The notes under the pieces are model-generated. The model saw only the letters and a list, made by a program, of their open reading frames with translations, had not been told where the DNA came from and made no database searches. Positions 31,504 through 41,490 of a stretch of 64,000 nt of DNA are shown piece by piece. Origin of the DNA: Rhipicephalus microplus (Eukaryota > Arthropoda > Arachnida > Ixodida > Ixodidae); the NCBI RefSeq assembly GCF_043290135.1, contig NC_134710.1, positions 278,947,776 to 279,011,775 of the forward strand, given 5' to 3'. How positions within the stretch are numbered: position 1 is the stretch's first letter; each line of letters starts with the position of its first letter. The translations under genes and the position numbers were made by a program.

Positions 31504-32676
31504 TTATAGCCGCGCACATAGTCCAGTTGTTTCTAAAAAGGTAATAACTGCTCTTGTGACCGCAGTTGCACTGTTGGTGTCTGGCCAAGGGCCCAACATG
31601 GTCTCATCAGTTAATGACCTACTGCGATATTGTTCAGTAGAAGAAATCAGTGTTTGTCGTTCACGTGCGTATGCTGGGCAGACACAAAATATGTGCTCAA
31701 GTGTTTCTGGCACATCACAGTGTTCACAATTAGGACCGGTGTCACTGCGACCAATGATATGTGCGTAACGTCTAGTGTACGCTACACCAAGACGAATGCG
31801 GTGGATCATACTTGTGAGTTGCCGTTTCAATATAGGAGGCATGCGAAACCTCATTTCCGGGTCCCATTTGTGAAGTCATTGGTGTCGCCGTTCCGGTTTG
31901 GTCCAGTGCTGAAGTGTGTAGCTGCGCATCACGCAGTGAAGCAGGGCGTTCGTGTCAGCTCGTGAAAACGCAGTGCGTACTTCAGGGGCACTGCTTAAGG
32001 CATTTTTAGCTTGAGCGTCTGCCTCTTCATTTCCCATCACGCCGCAATGAGCGGGAATCCACTGGAAAGTTATAAGATGGCCATTTGTTGAAGCAACCTG
32101 AATAAGTTCTGTGATTTCTATTGCCAAGCTGCAATATGGACATTGCTTCATGATGTAATTAATGGTTTGCAAAGCGGGTTTGACATCACAGAAAATCGTC
32201 CAGGCTCGAGGTCGCTCTCCAGAAATAAACCTTATTGCCTCTCGGATAGCGACAAGCTCTGCGGCAGTTGATGTAGTTTTATGGTCCACTTTGAATCATC
32301 GAGAGATATCCATGTCTGGGATGACAAAGGCTGCGGCGGCGGTGTTTAGCGTGGTGGATCCGTCGGTGTACACGTGCAGAGAATCACTGTACGTTGTATA
32401 AATGTGATATAGGGTCATTTGTCTGAGGCCAACAGAAGAAATGAGCGACTTCTTCGTGATTCCAGGTATCGTAAAAGAGATAGGTGGTTTAGGCAGAACC
32501 CATGGTGGCACTGCAGGGGCATTTGGCGGAGAAAACCTTGATGGTATAATATTTTCATGCCGCAATATTACTTTTGAGAAACTGCAATCTGGGTGAGTGG
32601 CGGGTAGTACTGACAGTGGGTGCTGTCTGTGTCTGCTCAGTAATCGTAGGTGAACTCTAAGTGGCTCGCAGAGCAT
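31504..32676 (-). pseudogene. LINE ORF2 RNase H domain and C-terminal Cys/His module
   Basis: After a frameshift against the RT frame, one minus-strand frame continues from 32676 to 31504 with stops near 32296 and 31874. RNase H motifs are VYTDGSTTLNTAAAAF (first catalytic Asp), STAAELVAIREAI (Glu), FCDVKPALQTI (second Asp) and PAHCGVMGNEEADAQAK (final Asp). The C-terminal part has CEHCDVPETLEHIFCVC, the Cys/His module found at the end of such LINEs, and ends FLETTGLCARL. Having RNase H places it in the I group rather than CR1 or RTE. Confidence 0.82.
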
Positions 32677-34045
32677 CTATACACTGATGGGACAAGCCCG
32701 AGCCTCTGCGATTGTCCCATTTGTTGAAGTGCAGCGTGGTAGACCCAAGCATCTTCGTAAGCATTGAGCCTTGAACACTCTCGAGTGTCTTCACACAACT
32801 AGGTCTCATATTGGAAAGCACCGGCATGCTGTATCGAATGTACCCCACAAATAGAGCATTGTATAATTGAAGTAGCGATTATTCTGATGGGCCCCATCTT
32901 GCTCCTGCTACATGGCGAAGAATGAGAGCAAAGCTCTTCAATTTAGATTTAAGTACGGCGACATGCCTCGTCCACGATAGATCTCTGTGTACGAGAACCC
33001 CAAGGAACTTGTGGTGCGTTACAGCAGGTATCGCTGTCCCATTAATAAATATCGGGTATTGCGACATATGCTTGCGCGTGAACGCAAGCACTGCGCATTT
33101 GTCGATTGAAAGAGTGAGCCCCTGACGTCGTAGATATTTGTATGTGATCGTCACTGCACGCTGTAGTCAAGCTCGCAATTGCGGACGAGTAGTTCCGGAT
33201 GCCCATATGCATATGTCATCAGCGTATGCAGTGATCTTCACCATGCTGGGAAGTTCTGCTGCTAGGCCGATCATTGTGACATTGAATAGGATCGGGCTGA
33301 GAACTCCTCCTTGGGGAACACCACGATGAACCTTATATCAATCGGTGTCTCCGTTACTTGTCGTCATGTAAATGGCGCGGTCCCTAAGGTAGCTAAAAAT
33401 CCAAGCGTACAGTCGTCCACCGATGTCGAAATCTTCCAGTGCGTCAAGGATCGCATAATGCAGCACATTATCGTAGGCACCCTTAATGTCTAAGAAGACC
33501 GCCGCCACTAGTCTGCGTCGGCTTCTTTCCTCTTCAACGCTGGTGATCAAGTCGACCACACCATCAATGGCAGATCGGCCTCTTCTGAAGCCGTTCATAA
33601 ATGCAGGAAAGGAGTTGTTGCTCTCTAGAAGCCACTCTAATCGTGCCAGTACCATTCTTTCCATCACTTTTCCGACGCAGCTGACTAACGCGATTGGTCT
33701 GTAGGAGGAAAGTGCATAAGGACACTTCCCCGGCTTGAGCAATGCAATAATGCGACTGCATTTCCAGTGAGCTGGGACTTCTCCTGACTCCCATGAGGTG
33801 TTATAATGAGATAACAGGATACGTCGTGCTTCGGTATCAAGATGGTTGAGTGCAGCATACGTGATTCCGTCAGGTCCTGGTGCCGATGATCGGCGGGAGG
33901 CAGAAATCGCAGCGTCAAGCTCATGTATTGTAAAACGTACATCAAGGCGCTCGTCAGACGATGGAGGCGCAATGGTAGTAAGAAGCTCATTAGTGGCAAG
34001 AGGGAGTATATTACGCGGCTTTTCTTTGACGTGGCTCGCCGTCAA
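32657..34045 (-). pseudogene. LINE ORF2 reverse transcriptase domain
   Basis: One minus-strand frame runs from 34045 to 32657 with in-frame stops near 33336, 33170 and 32879. Conserved blocks are SSAPGPDGITYAALNHL, YRPIALVSCVGKVMERM, GFRRGRSAIDGVVDLI, the FLDIKGAYDNV motif, HRGVPQGGVLSPILFNV and the catalytic YADD (about 33215). Then come GLTLSIDKC and HKFLGVLV. The order is that of non-LTR RT. The domain is inactivated only by stop codons, and the catalytic residues remain. Confidence 0.85.
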
Positions 34046-34699
34046 CGAGGACGATTGAAGAAGAATATCAGCAGGTGTAGCCTAACCTAATTTAACGAAG
34101 CCGAATTACTTTTGACTTAGTTTTGATGATTCTCGAGTTACTTTTGATGCTTCAGACAGCGTTACGTTTTTGAAGTCACCGCTTATGCTAGACGTTTGTC
34201 AGTTGAAAGCCATAGTCAAAGAAAATCTAATTTCTAGACCTCTGCCGATTGACTATAAGGAGTTCTCTATTTCTTCCATTTGTTTTTTCATATTCAGTAT
34301 TCACTGTACACGGCAGATTTTTGCGCATATATCGAAATAAAGCTTTCTTATTTTTAGGTTTCTAGAGAAAATCGAAATGTCTTTTATCATATTCTTCTTT
34401 AGCTTGGGCCACCGTGTGTGGCCCAAGCTAAAGCTGCAAGAAATTATGTTCTGACCAGTTCTTAGGCGACTGATTAAGTATTAGGTTCTTACAAGTTGCC
34501 TGTCGTCGTCTGTGATCTTGTGAACAGTCGCAATTCTACCAGAGACTATAGGGTACTGTCTTCGCCGATTGAACAGCGAATTCAGCGTTTTTGTATGCCC
34601 TTTAGTTTACTGCGCTTAATTTGATGGCTTTAGAGTCATCAACATCTTGAGAGGGAGAGTCTGAAGCAGCTTTTAGGTCGTGTTGAAATTTTGGATAAT

Positions 34700-35340
34700 T
34701 TATATACGTCCGGGCATGGAAGCATGATGGTTTGACGGGACAAGTGATCTCGAACATTATAGAAAAGTGGTCACTGTTGGAGGCGTAATCAACGACTATC
34801 CACGATGTACTAGCAATAGCCGAGCTTACAAAGCTTAAATCTGAGGCGGAGCGTGAATGACCTCATATAAATGTGGGAGTTCTAGTGTTAAGGCACAACA
34901 AATTGTTGTCTACCGACCAGTCCCGCAACCATTGCCCCCATTGATCTGTTCTAAAACCCCAGCATGTATGGTGAAAATTGAAATCGCCAAGTATATTTTT
35001 TTTACAGCCTGAATTGGCAGCCATATCAAACAATCTCGTGTCTTGAACGCCTGCAGGCAAGTAGACGTTTATTATCGGGACAGGCAAGTGCCCTGAAAAG
35101 GTAATGTTTAACGCGAAAATTTTGAATTCAGGAGACATACATATTTATGAGATTTTAACATTTAAATTAACTTTATAGTTTTTAAAGAACGCTAAACCTG
35201 CCCCTCTGGATGGGCGGTCTAGACGAAAAGTTTGGAAGTTGATTAGGTGAAACAAGTGATGTGTGGAAAGCCAATTTTCTTGTACTGCAATAATAGCCGG
35301 ATCGAATTTGGAAGACAGGTATAACAGTTCTGTCATAGCT
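34700..35340 (-). pseudogene. LINE ORF2 endonuclease domain
   Basis: On the minus strand, FDPAIIAVQENWL (35340-35280) matches the I-A-QE metal-binding motif of AP-type endonucleases. INVYLPAG and ILGDFNFHHTCWG (about 35080-34960) carry the central Asp/Asn-x-His motif. SDHFSIMFEI (about 34760) is the final SDH motif. Stops separate the segments. The domain would nick target DNA for insertion. Between 34700 and 34045 lies the poorly conserved linker to RT. Confidence 0.75.
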
Positions 35341-35486
35341 GAGTGAAGAGATCGGCAACTTGAATGTATAATTTAACAGACACTATGATTTCGTGAGAAC
35401 GGTGTCGTCAACTACCTTATCTAAAATACTTTCTTTTAAAAAATTGGTTTTCGAAACGTTGTCCTTCTGGTATTTTTTTTTGCTCT

Positions 35487-36875
35487 TTACATGTTTCCGC
35501 GTGCCAGGTTTTTTTTCGATACAGGGGATCTACAACGCTTTAGACATTTGAGATCCATGTCCATATCTTGAGTATCCTGAGAAGCTTCGTGTGCACCCTC
35601 GCTTTGCCTTTGAACACCTTCCCCAGAGGGCTCTGCAGACTGTGAATCCGACGGAGTCATCTCAGATTCTGCCTCACTTGTCGGGTGTACAGACTGAAAA
35701 TTTTCTACAGCCTTACTTATATCTATCTGCGCTCCATAGACTTGTGCGATTTGTTTATTTATAGTATGCGACAGCGACTCACACAGGGTGGTAGCAAGGC
35801 GTTGATTAGCCTTATGCACAGCCTTCTCGATCATGTCCGCCATTGATAGGGAAAATGATGCGTCCATTTCTATAATATGGCGGGCAGCTGCTCCTGTGAA
35901 TCCTTGAGTTTTGGCCTGAATTTCAGCAATGGCATCCTTCGTGAGCATCGTCTTCTTTCTACAATTTTAAGAATTTCGATTTCACGTGCCTTGGCTAAGC
36001 GATTTGGGTTATCAACACAGTGCGCTTCAAGGCAAAGACAGCACTTTTCTTCATTACATTTACAGTCGTTTGAGTTGTGCGTATCACCACATGATGATAT
36101 GATGATATGTGGGGTTTAACGTCCTAAAACCACCATATGATTATGAGAGACGCCGTAGTGGAGAACTCCGGAAATTTTGACCACCTGGGGTTCTTTACCG
36201 TACACCCAAATCTGAGCACACGCGTATCACCACGAATTCTGCATATAGGTATACTGACCTGCATCCTTTCACTGTGAGCTCATAACTGCAACACCTAATA
36301 CACTATAGGGGATGATATGATAGCCGCTCCACTGTGTATATCAAAGGCCACGCTTTGATTTTGTTTGGGTGATTCGACCTGACAAATGCAGCAATCACGG
36401 ACTCCGTTGGGACCTTGTTCTTGTCCCCAACTTGACTACATCTATAGACCGCTATCACACCTGCTTCTGAAAACATATCTAATATCTCAGTTGGAATCAA
36501 GTTGACGTCGACACCCCGAACGAGGCCTTTGACACAAGATAAGTGAGGTGGAATGAATACGCTCACCAGGTTGGTAGTGAATACCGAGAATTTTAGTAGG
36601 TCTCGAACACAGAGCTGGTCAGACGAGTAGCAGAGAATGCCACGCTTGCCAAACTGCCTGACCTCTGCGATGCTTTGGTAGCGAGTTGTAGCGGCTCTCA
36701 GTTGAGTCTGAATTATTATTGGATTCTTCATTCCTGTGATACTATCGTTGCTTGGAACTAATGCCACAGGCACGGATGAGATGCCATTGCGTAGAAACAA
36801 GTCCACTGGCAATTCCTGCGAAGGAAGAGAAGCAGACCAGAGGGAAGCCTCTGGTCCAGGTGAGGAAAACGGCAT
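35487..36875 (-). pseudogene. LINE ORF1 (Gag-like), split by a SINE
   Basis: The minus-strand reading from an ATG at 36875 is open for 190 codons, with an RNA-recognition-like stretch containing GVDVNLIPTEILDMFSEAG that resembles ORF1 proteins of I/Jockey LINEs. The frame is interrupted at about 36300. A 131-bp SINE follows at 36091-36221. Beyond it, CGDTHNSNDCKC and CCLCLEAHC form a Cys-rich knuckle region (36110-36000), then an open segment of 153 codons runs to 35487 with an acidic, Ser/Gln-rich tail. A long ORF1 of this type binds the LINE RNA. Confidence 0.7.
36091..36221 (-). repeat. 5'-truncated SINE inside LINE ORF1
   Basis: Flanked by a 12-bp target duplication GCGTATCACCAC at 36079-36090 and 36222-36233. 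The plus-strand sequence starts ATGATGATATG and reads GGGGTTTAACGTCCTAAAAC to CCCAAATCTGAGCACAC, the reverse complement of the SINE 3' half. The tRNA-like head is missing, so the insertion was 5' truncated. Confidence 0.88.
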
Positions 36876-36900
36876 CTGCCTGGTCGTACTATCTGAAAAT

Positions 36901-37266
36901 ACACTCGCTAATCAATTAGGACACTATAGAAACGCTTATAAAAAACAATAAACAAAATCAATCACAACTACTAAATTCTTGGCCAAACCCTCAGAGCAGG
37001 CAAACGTCAGTCACTGATCTCCTGTTCGTAGCAATCCACCTGCGCGTTTCCTGCGCGGTAAAGACACAGAGATGCTTTCTTTGCCCTTCAGGACTATATC
37101 ACTGCGACAAAAATATTCTCCTACTAAATTCAGTGGGCATAAGATTTTTCATTCAATTGAGACTTCAAATCAGCAACTATTTACGAATAATAACTACTGG
37201 GCCTAATATTATTAAAATATTGTTTGATGGAAACAATTCAGTTTCTTCTCAGCCGCTTTTCTCCAG
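36901..37266 (+). other. Spacer between LINE and Nup107 pseudogene
   Basis: No gene is recognised. Part of it may be the LINE 5' UTR. The 5' end of the retrocopy could also start here. Confidence 0.35.
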
Positions 37267-39150
37267 ATGGAGTGTGCCATTTGCGGAGAAGAAGAAGACG
37301 ACGACAAAGACTCGCTCGTGCTTTGGAGCACGAGCCGCCACGTCGGTGACCGAGCTACGATTCTGAAGCCGCTTCAGCAACCGGAGGGCGTTCTTTCTAC
37401 GGCAGCAGCAGGATTTAAGCGTTCGGCAGCTTCGTAAATTGGTACCACCTCTACCTCAAGAAGAACTGCGAGCGCCTTGACGGGAGGATCGATGGCAGAC
37501 TTCGCTGCGCCCGGTGGCAGCAGGCCTTCGCGTGGAACAGGCAATGTAAGCGCCAATTTCGATGCCACCGACATGACCGCTTTTACCGCGTCAGTGCTGG
37601 CGACCGAACATCCTGCGGTAATCGCTACTGCCGGCCTACACGCGGATTTCTTGGAAGCGTACATTGTTCATAGTACTAGCCAAGACGTCCTCACGCTGAT
37701 CGAGAAATACGCAAGCCTGTGCGAAGATTACTTAGCCAAAGTGAGAAAAGTGACTGAGATCCTGGCTTCTCGCAAGGGCGAGCCGGTGTGGATGGAAGCC
37801 ATGACGTGTGAATCATTGCTCACTATTGAGCTAAACACTTGGAGGCTCACGGGTACCCTCCTGCGTGACCGCCTCAAGGCGGACGAGTTAATGAAAGAAG
37901 ATGCCGATACCACCATCTCTGTCGACGGATCTCGCGAAGCTAGCGAAAAGGAAATCGTGGAGGCGCTTATGGCGAGAGACTCGTTCGCACGCCGGGCGCA
38001 ACTAGTGGTCGACTGGTTGGAAAGCTGCGCGGCACATCAGCGTGGTGTGGGCAATGACGTCGAAAGGCTCGAGTGCTTTGCGGGCAGAGGCTCCGCCTGG
38101 AAAAACACCCTGCACCATGTGAAGGCCTGCGCCGATGCCGGTAGTGCACCGTCGTCTTACGTGACTGAGCTGGACCCGGACACGCCCTCTAGGGAGCGGC
38201 TACCGACAAACAACCGCGACCATGAAGACGAATGCCGCCTCTTCCGCAGCGTATTCTTTCACCTGCGAGCTGGCCAACTGCAGCGAGCTCAAGAGCTGGC
38301 TGCCGACAACAGTCATTATTCGCTAGCCGCTGCGCTCGAAGAATGGAGGCCCTACCACGACCCGAATAATGGCAGCATCATGGGCGCTGACTCCATGCAA
38401 CCCGCCAGAGGCAACCTCTACCGGAACCTCTCGAAGCACGCCTGCTGGGAAGCGGCGTCGAATCCCACGTGTTCGCTGTACGAGCGCGCCGTGTATGGTG
38501 CTCTGAGTGGCAACGTACAAGCAATGCTGCCCGCGTGTACCACATGGGAAGACAAACTCTGGGCTCGCATGCGCGCTGTGGTTGACGTGTGCGTGGAGCA
38601 GAAGCTTCGCACTGCCACGCAGCAAGCTAGAAGCCTGGAACCACAACCGCCGGACTATCCCTGTGGCCGTGGAACGCTTGAAGCCGTTTTCCGGGACCTG
38701 CAGGTGGCTGCGGGTGAGGGTGAGACGCGAGGCCAAAAGATCACGCACATTCTGCAGCGAGGTTTGGTGCTGGACGATGCTGTTTCCACGATCGAAGAGA
38801 TACACGACTGGGTATCCGCGCAGGTGATTGAACCACCGCTTCTTTTCATGCGGTTTCTCGCTCATATGGTACTCTTCCTGCGACAACTTGACCGCGAGAC
38901 CGACACTGGGGCGTGCAGCGCTCTTTTTTGCACCTACGTAGACAGGCTCTTCGACGAGGGCCATGTCCCCTTTGTTGCCACGCACGCAGCTACTCTACCG
39001 GCAAGCGACTAAGCCGCCAAGTACACGGAGCTTGCGCAGCCTCAAAACGAGAGACCCCGAAGAACAGGAGCTCTGCCTTGATGTCGCACGCTCTCAGGAA
39101 AATCAAAGTGTGCAAACAGATATTAAACGCGTGTATTTACCCGATTCCAT
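37267..39150 (+). pseudogene. Nup107: Retrocopy of nucleoporin Nup107, broken
   Basis: Nup107 is a scaffold subunit of the Y-complex of the nuclear pore. A frame of about 507 codons from ATG 37492 to TAA 39012 aligns along its length with the first two thirds of animal Nup107. Visible blocks are RDSFARRAQLVVDWLES, WKNTLHHVKA, VTELDPDTPSRERLP, RGNLYRNLSKHACWEAAS, YERAVYGALSGNVQAMLPAC, TWEDKLWARMRAVVD and FLAHMVLFLRQL. No introns interrupt 1.5 kb, which suggests a retrocopy. The TAA at 39010 falls where the protein should continue (LPASD, then AAKYTEL). A further frameshift near 39040 puts EEQELCLDVARSQ in another frame, after which similarity fades. Upstream, the same frame continues to an ATG at 37267 but with a TAA at 37435. 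Human Nup107 is about 925 residues, so the C-terminal third is missing. A functional truncated protein is possible but unlikely. Confidence 0.85.
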
Positions 39151-39317
39151 TGTATATCACTGTCTTTCCAGCATATCTTCACTAACCAGCAGCTAGTATA
39201 GCTTGTAAATTTTTGCGTCACTAACCGAGATAATCTTTCTTAGCATTTTTAACTCAGTACCTACAAAGCGACCTACGTTGCCAGATCTTTAGTAGACGCT
39301 TCAGTATATTTGCCGTC

Positions 39318-39565
39318 GCCCCGCCACGGTGGTCTACTGGCTAAGGTACTCGGCTGCTGACCCGCAGGTCGCGGGATCAAATCCCGGCTGTGGCGGCTGC
39401 ATTTCCGATGGAGGCGGAAATGTTGTAGGCCCGTGTACTCAGATTTGGGTGCACGTTAAAGAACCCCAGGTGGTCAAAATTTCCGGAGCCCTCCACTACG
39501 GCGTCTCCCATAATCAAATAGTGGTTTTGGGACGTTAAACCCCACAAATCAAATCAAATCAATCA
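39318..39565 (+). repeat. Full-length tRNA-derived SINE, Ruka-like
   Basis: Flanked by a perfect 17-bp target duplication TCAGTATATTTGCCGTC (39301-39317 and 39566-39582). The tRNA-like head contains GGTGGTCTACTGGCTAAGG as the A box region and GGTCGCGGGATCAAATCCC as the B box region. The body carries GTAGGCCCGTGTACTCAG, GAACCCCAGGTGGTCAAA and GGGACGTTAAACCCC, and the tail is (AAATC)n. It is the best-preserved copy in the window and serves as the reference for the others. Confidence 0.93.
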
Positions 39566-39582
39566 TCAGTATATTTGCCGTC

Positions 39583-39944
39583 ATCCCGAAACTCTCTTTA
39601 ACAAATTTTTCACAAAATTTAATTTTATTTACGCTGTTGAAATAGGCGTCTTATTCTATGTGATGATACACATAAAGCAAATACAATGACACACGCTTAT
39701 GTGTAGAAAGAAGTAAAGTTAGTTGGACATTGGTGTTTGTGTTCTTCTGGTTCTTGTAATTTTTTTCTGTCTGCTTACTTCTATTTATAGCCCAATTTCC
39801 ACAAACATGCTACCCAGCTGGTGAACCAGAAACTTGCAAATGTTTAGCTTTCCTGTCATTCATCTTTGTATTTCTCTTTGTTTTATTTTGAGATAAGTGA
39901 GGTGTTAGAAAGGCGTCACCACGAGACTGCCATTTCCACTGTCT
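39583..39944 (+). other. Spacer leading into diverged unit copy
   Basis: No gene. From about 39700 the sequence aligns with 16130-16350 of copy A, at clearly lower identity than A with B. Confidence 0.5.
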
Positions 39945-40013
39945 GGCTCATTGGTGTAGGGTAATAATTGAAGTTTTCATTTGAGAGGCACCAGGTCCGA
40001 AACCCGGTAGAGC
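39945..40013 (+). pseudogene. tRNA-Pro-derived pseudogene (diverged unit)
   Basis: GGCTCATTGGTGTAGGG at the 5' end and GGTCCGAAACCCGGTAGAGC at the 3' end correspond to 16356-16427, but the anticodon arm is lost. It is identified mainly by its flanks. Confidence 0.5.
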
Positions 40014-40255
40014 AAAAAAATGCTTTAGTCTTTTTTTTTTTGACGAAACACCCTTTTTTTTCTTGAAGTTAGCAATTTATTGGCAGTTCACTATATACGA
40101 AAATACTTATGCAGCTTGAACTCTTACTAATAACTTATGAGAATTTATGTGCCAAAATCACAATATATTAAGAGACACGTCCTTGTGGAGGGCTTCAGAT
40201 TATTTTCACTCGGAGTTTATTAACATACACGTAACGCTTGGTGAACAGTCTTATA

Positions 40256-40350
40256 ATGTTTCACCTCCACTGAAATGCGACCGCCCCTGCCGGCAAACCC
40301 ACGTATTTCGGGTCAGCCGGCGAGCACCGTAAGTACAGTGCGACCAGCGT
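40256..40350 (-). repeat. Diverged SINE fragment
   Basis: The reverse complement reads GGTGCTCGCCGGCTGACCCG and then GGGCGGTCGCATTTCAGTGG, which match the SINE segments TACTCGGCTGCTGACCCG and TGGCGGCTGCATTTCCGATGG. Only the middle of the SINE is present. The rest to 40780 has no recognised gene. Confidence 0.5.
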
Positions 40351-40779
40351 GGCCAATGTAAACTGTTCGGCAGTGTGGACATTTATATTACTATACTCAG
40401 ACTGAGCATGCGAATGCTCGTCCATATGGTAAAATATGTTGACGTTGTGCTTGTGGAGAACTTTATGACTACGAGAATTATACATGAGAACAGCATTGAC
40501 ATGCGCCACGTGTACGAACAGCGCTCCCCTTTTGGCTCGTTTCTCTATAGGTATATATCCCTGGATTTGAACAACTTTGCGAGCCGTATCAGTTGCATGC
40601 CGATGGGATTTTACTAATAATCTTACTATCAGCAATATATTTCAAGGTTCGGAAAGAGCAGAAAAGGTACCGAACGAAAAATGGAATGAGACATAACGAG
40701 TACTGTTACCTACTTTCGTAAAGAGGAATATATTTTCGTGAGAGGGAAATACAGAAAAAACCTCGGCTCTGAAAAAAAA

Positions 40780-41490
40780 AAGTATTGAAGCTTTAGCCAA
40801 GAAAGAAGACTGGCCGAGCCTAGTGGATTGGGCACAGGCAATACGAGTAACTGTGCATTTTTTTACAAACAAGTACAGACGTGCAAAAATACCTAAATTC
40901 ACAATGTAAAAAATTGAAGAGAGTTATGTGAGGGCAACAATAATTGTAAAAAACCCCTTCATCAAAGTAAAACCAATCAAAGAATTGCTTAACGCAAACG
41001 CACATGCAGTATCTAAAAATGAAATAAATCGCACGATGTGAAAAAACTGAGCAAAATATAGACAGAATACACTAGAAATGTGGTAAATGAAAATGTAGTT
41101 GTGGAACAGGCCTAAAGGTAGAGTGACGACAAGAATGAAACGTTTTAGAAGCTAACGTACGATGGGCTCTACGCCGCTACAATAACGATGAAGGAAAGTG
41201 GGCTAGACAATATACATTTAAAACTGGTCGAAGAACTTGAACCAGAGACTGACAACATAAAAATCTTTCAAAATCGGTTGACTTCAGATTGAAGAATAGA
41301 CTGGAGGAGATTTGCGTTTATTGCGCTTCCTAAAAAGGTGACGCGTTTGAATTCTCGAACCGTAAAATCAATGTTAACGCCTCATAACTGCGAGGTAGTC
41401 TTTAAACTAATACAAAAAGTTTAAACCGAGAACAGGGAGAAAGAGATCCAACAAAACAAGCAGGCTGCCGAAACTAACATGATACTACAG
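40780..41490 (+). pseudogene. RTE-type LINE RT fossil, third occurrence
   Basis: This is a diverged partner of 8038-8790. SGLDNIHLKLVEELEPETD and the RIDWRRF block are visible around 41195-41310, plus AKKEDWPSLVDWAQ at about 40797-40840. It shows that this segment derives from the same ancestral unit. Coding capacity is gone. Confidence 0.6.

Larger units (their letters stand above)
31331..36900 (-). mobile_element. I-type LINE with RNase H, degraded but nearly full length
   Basis: On the minus strand the order is ORF1 with a Cys-rich knuckle region (36875-35487), then ORF2 with AP-type endonuclease (about 35340-34700), reverse transcriptase (34045-32657), RNase H (about 32400-31950) and a C-terminal Cys/His module (31854-31504). 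A 3' UTR with TGTAAATAAACATACTTCC ends at 31331. This is the I-superfamily layout. Several stops and at least one frameshift make it inactive. A SINE sits inside ORF1. The exact 5' end is uncertain; 36900 is an estimate. Confidence 0.85.

Noticed and set aside
38323..38985. A 220-codon minus-strand open frame, and another at 37374-37664
   Set aside because: Both are antisense to the Nup107 retrocopy, whose plus-strand reading has clear family similarity.
37492..39012. The Nup107-like frame considered as a functional gene
   Set aside because: It lacks the C-terminal third, and similarity continues past the stop in another frame, which is the mark of a broken copy.
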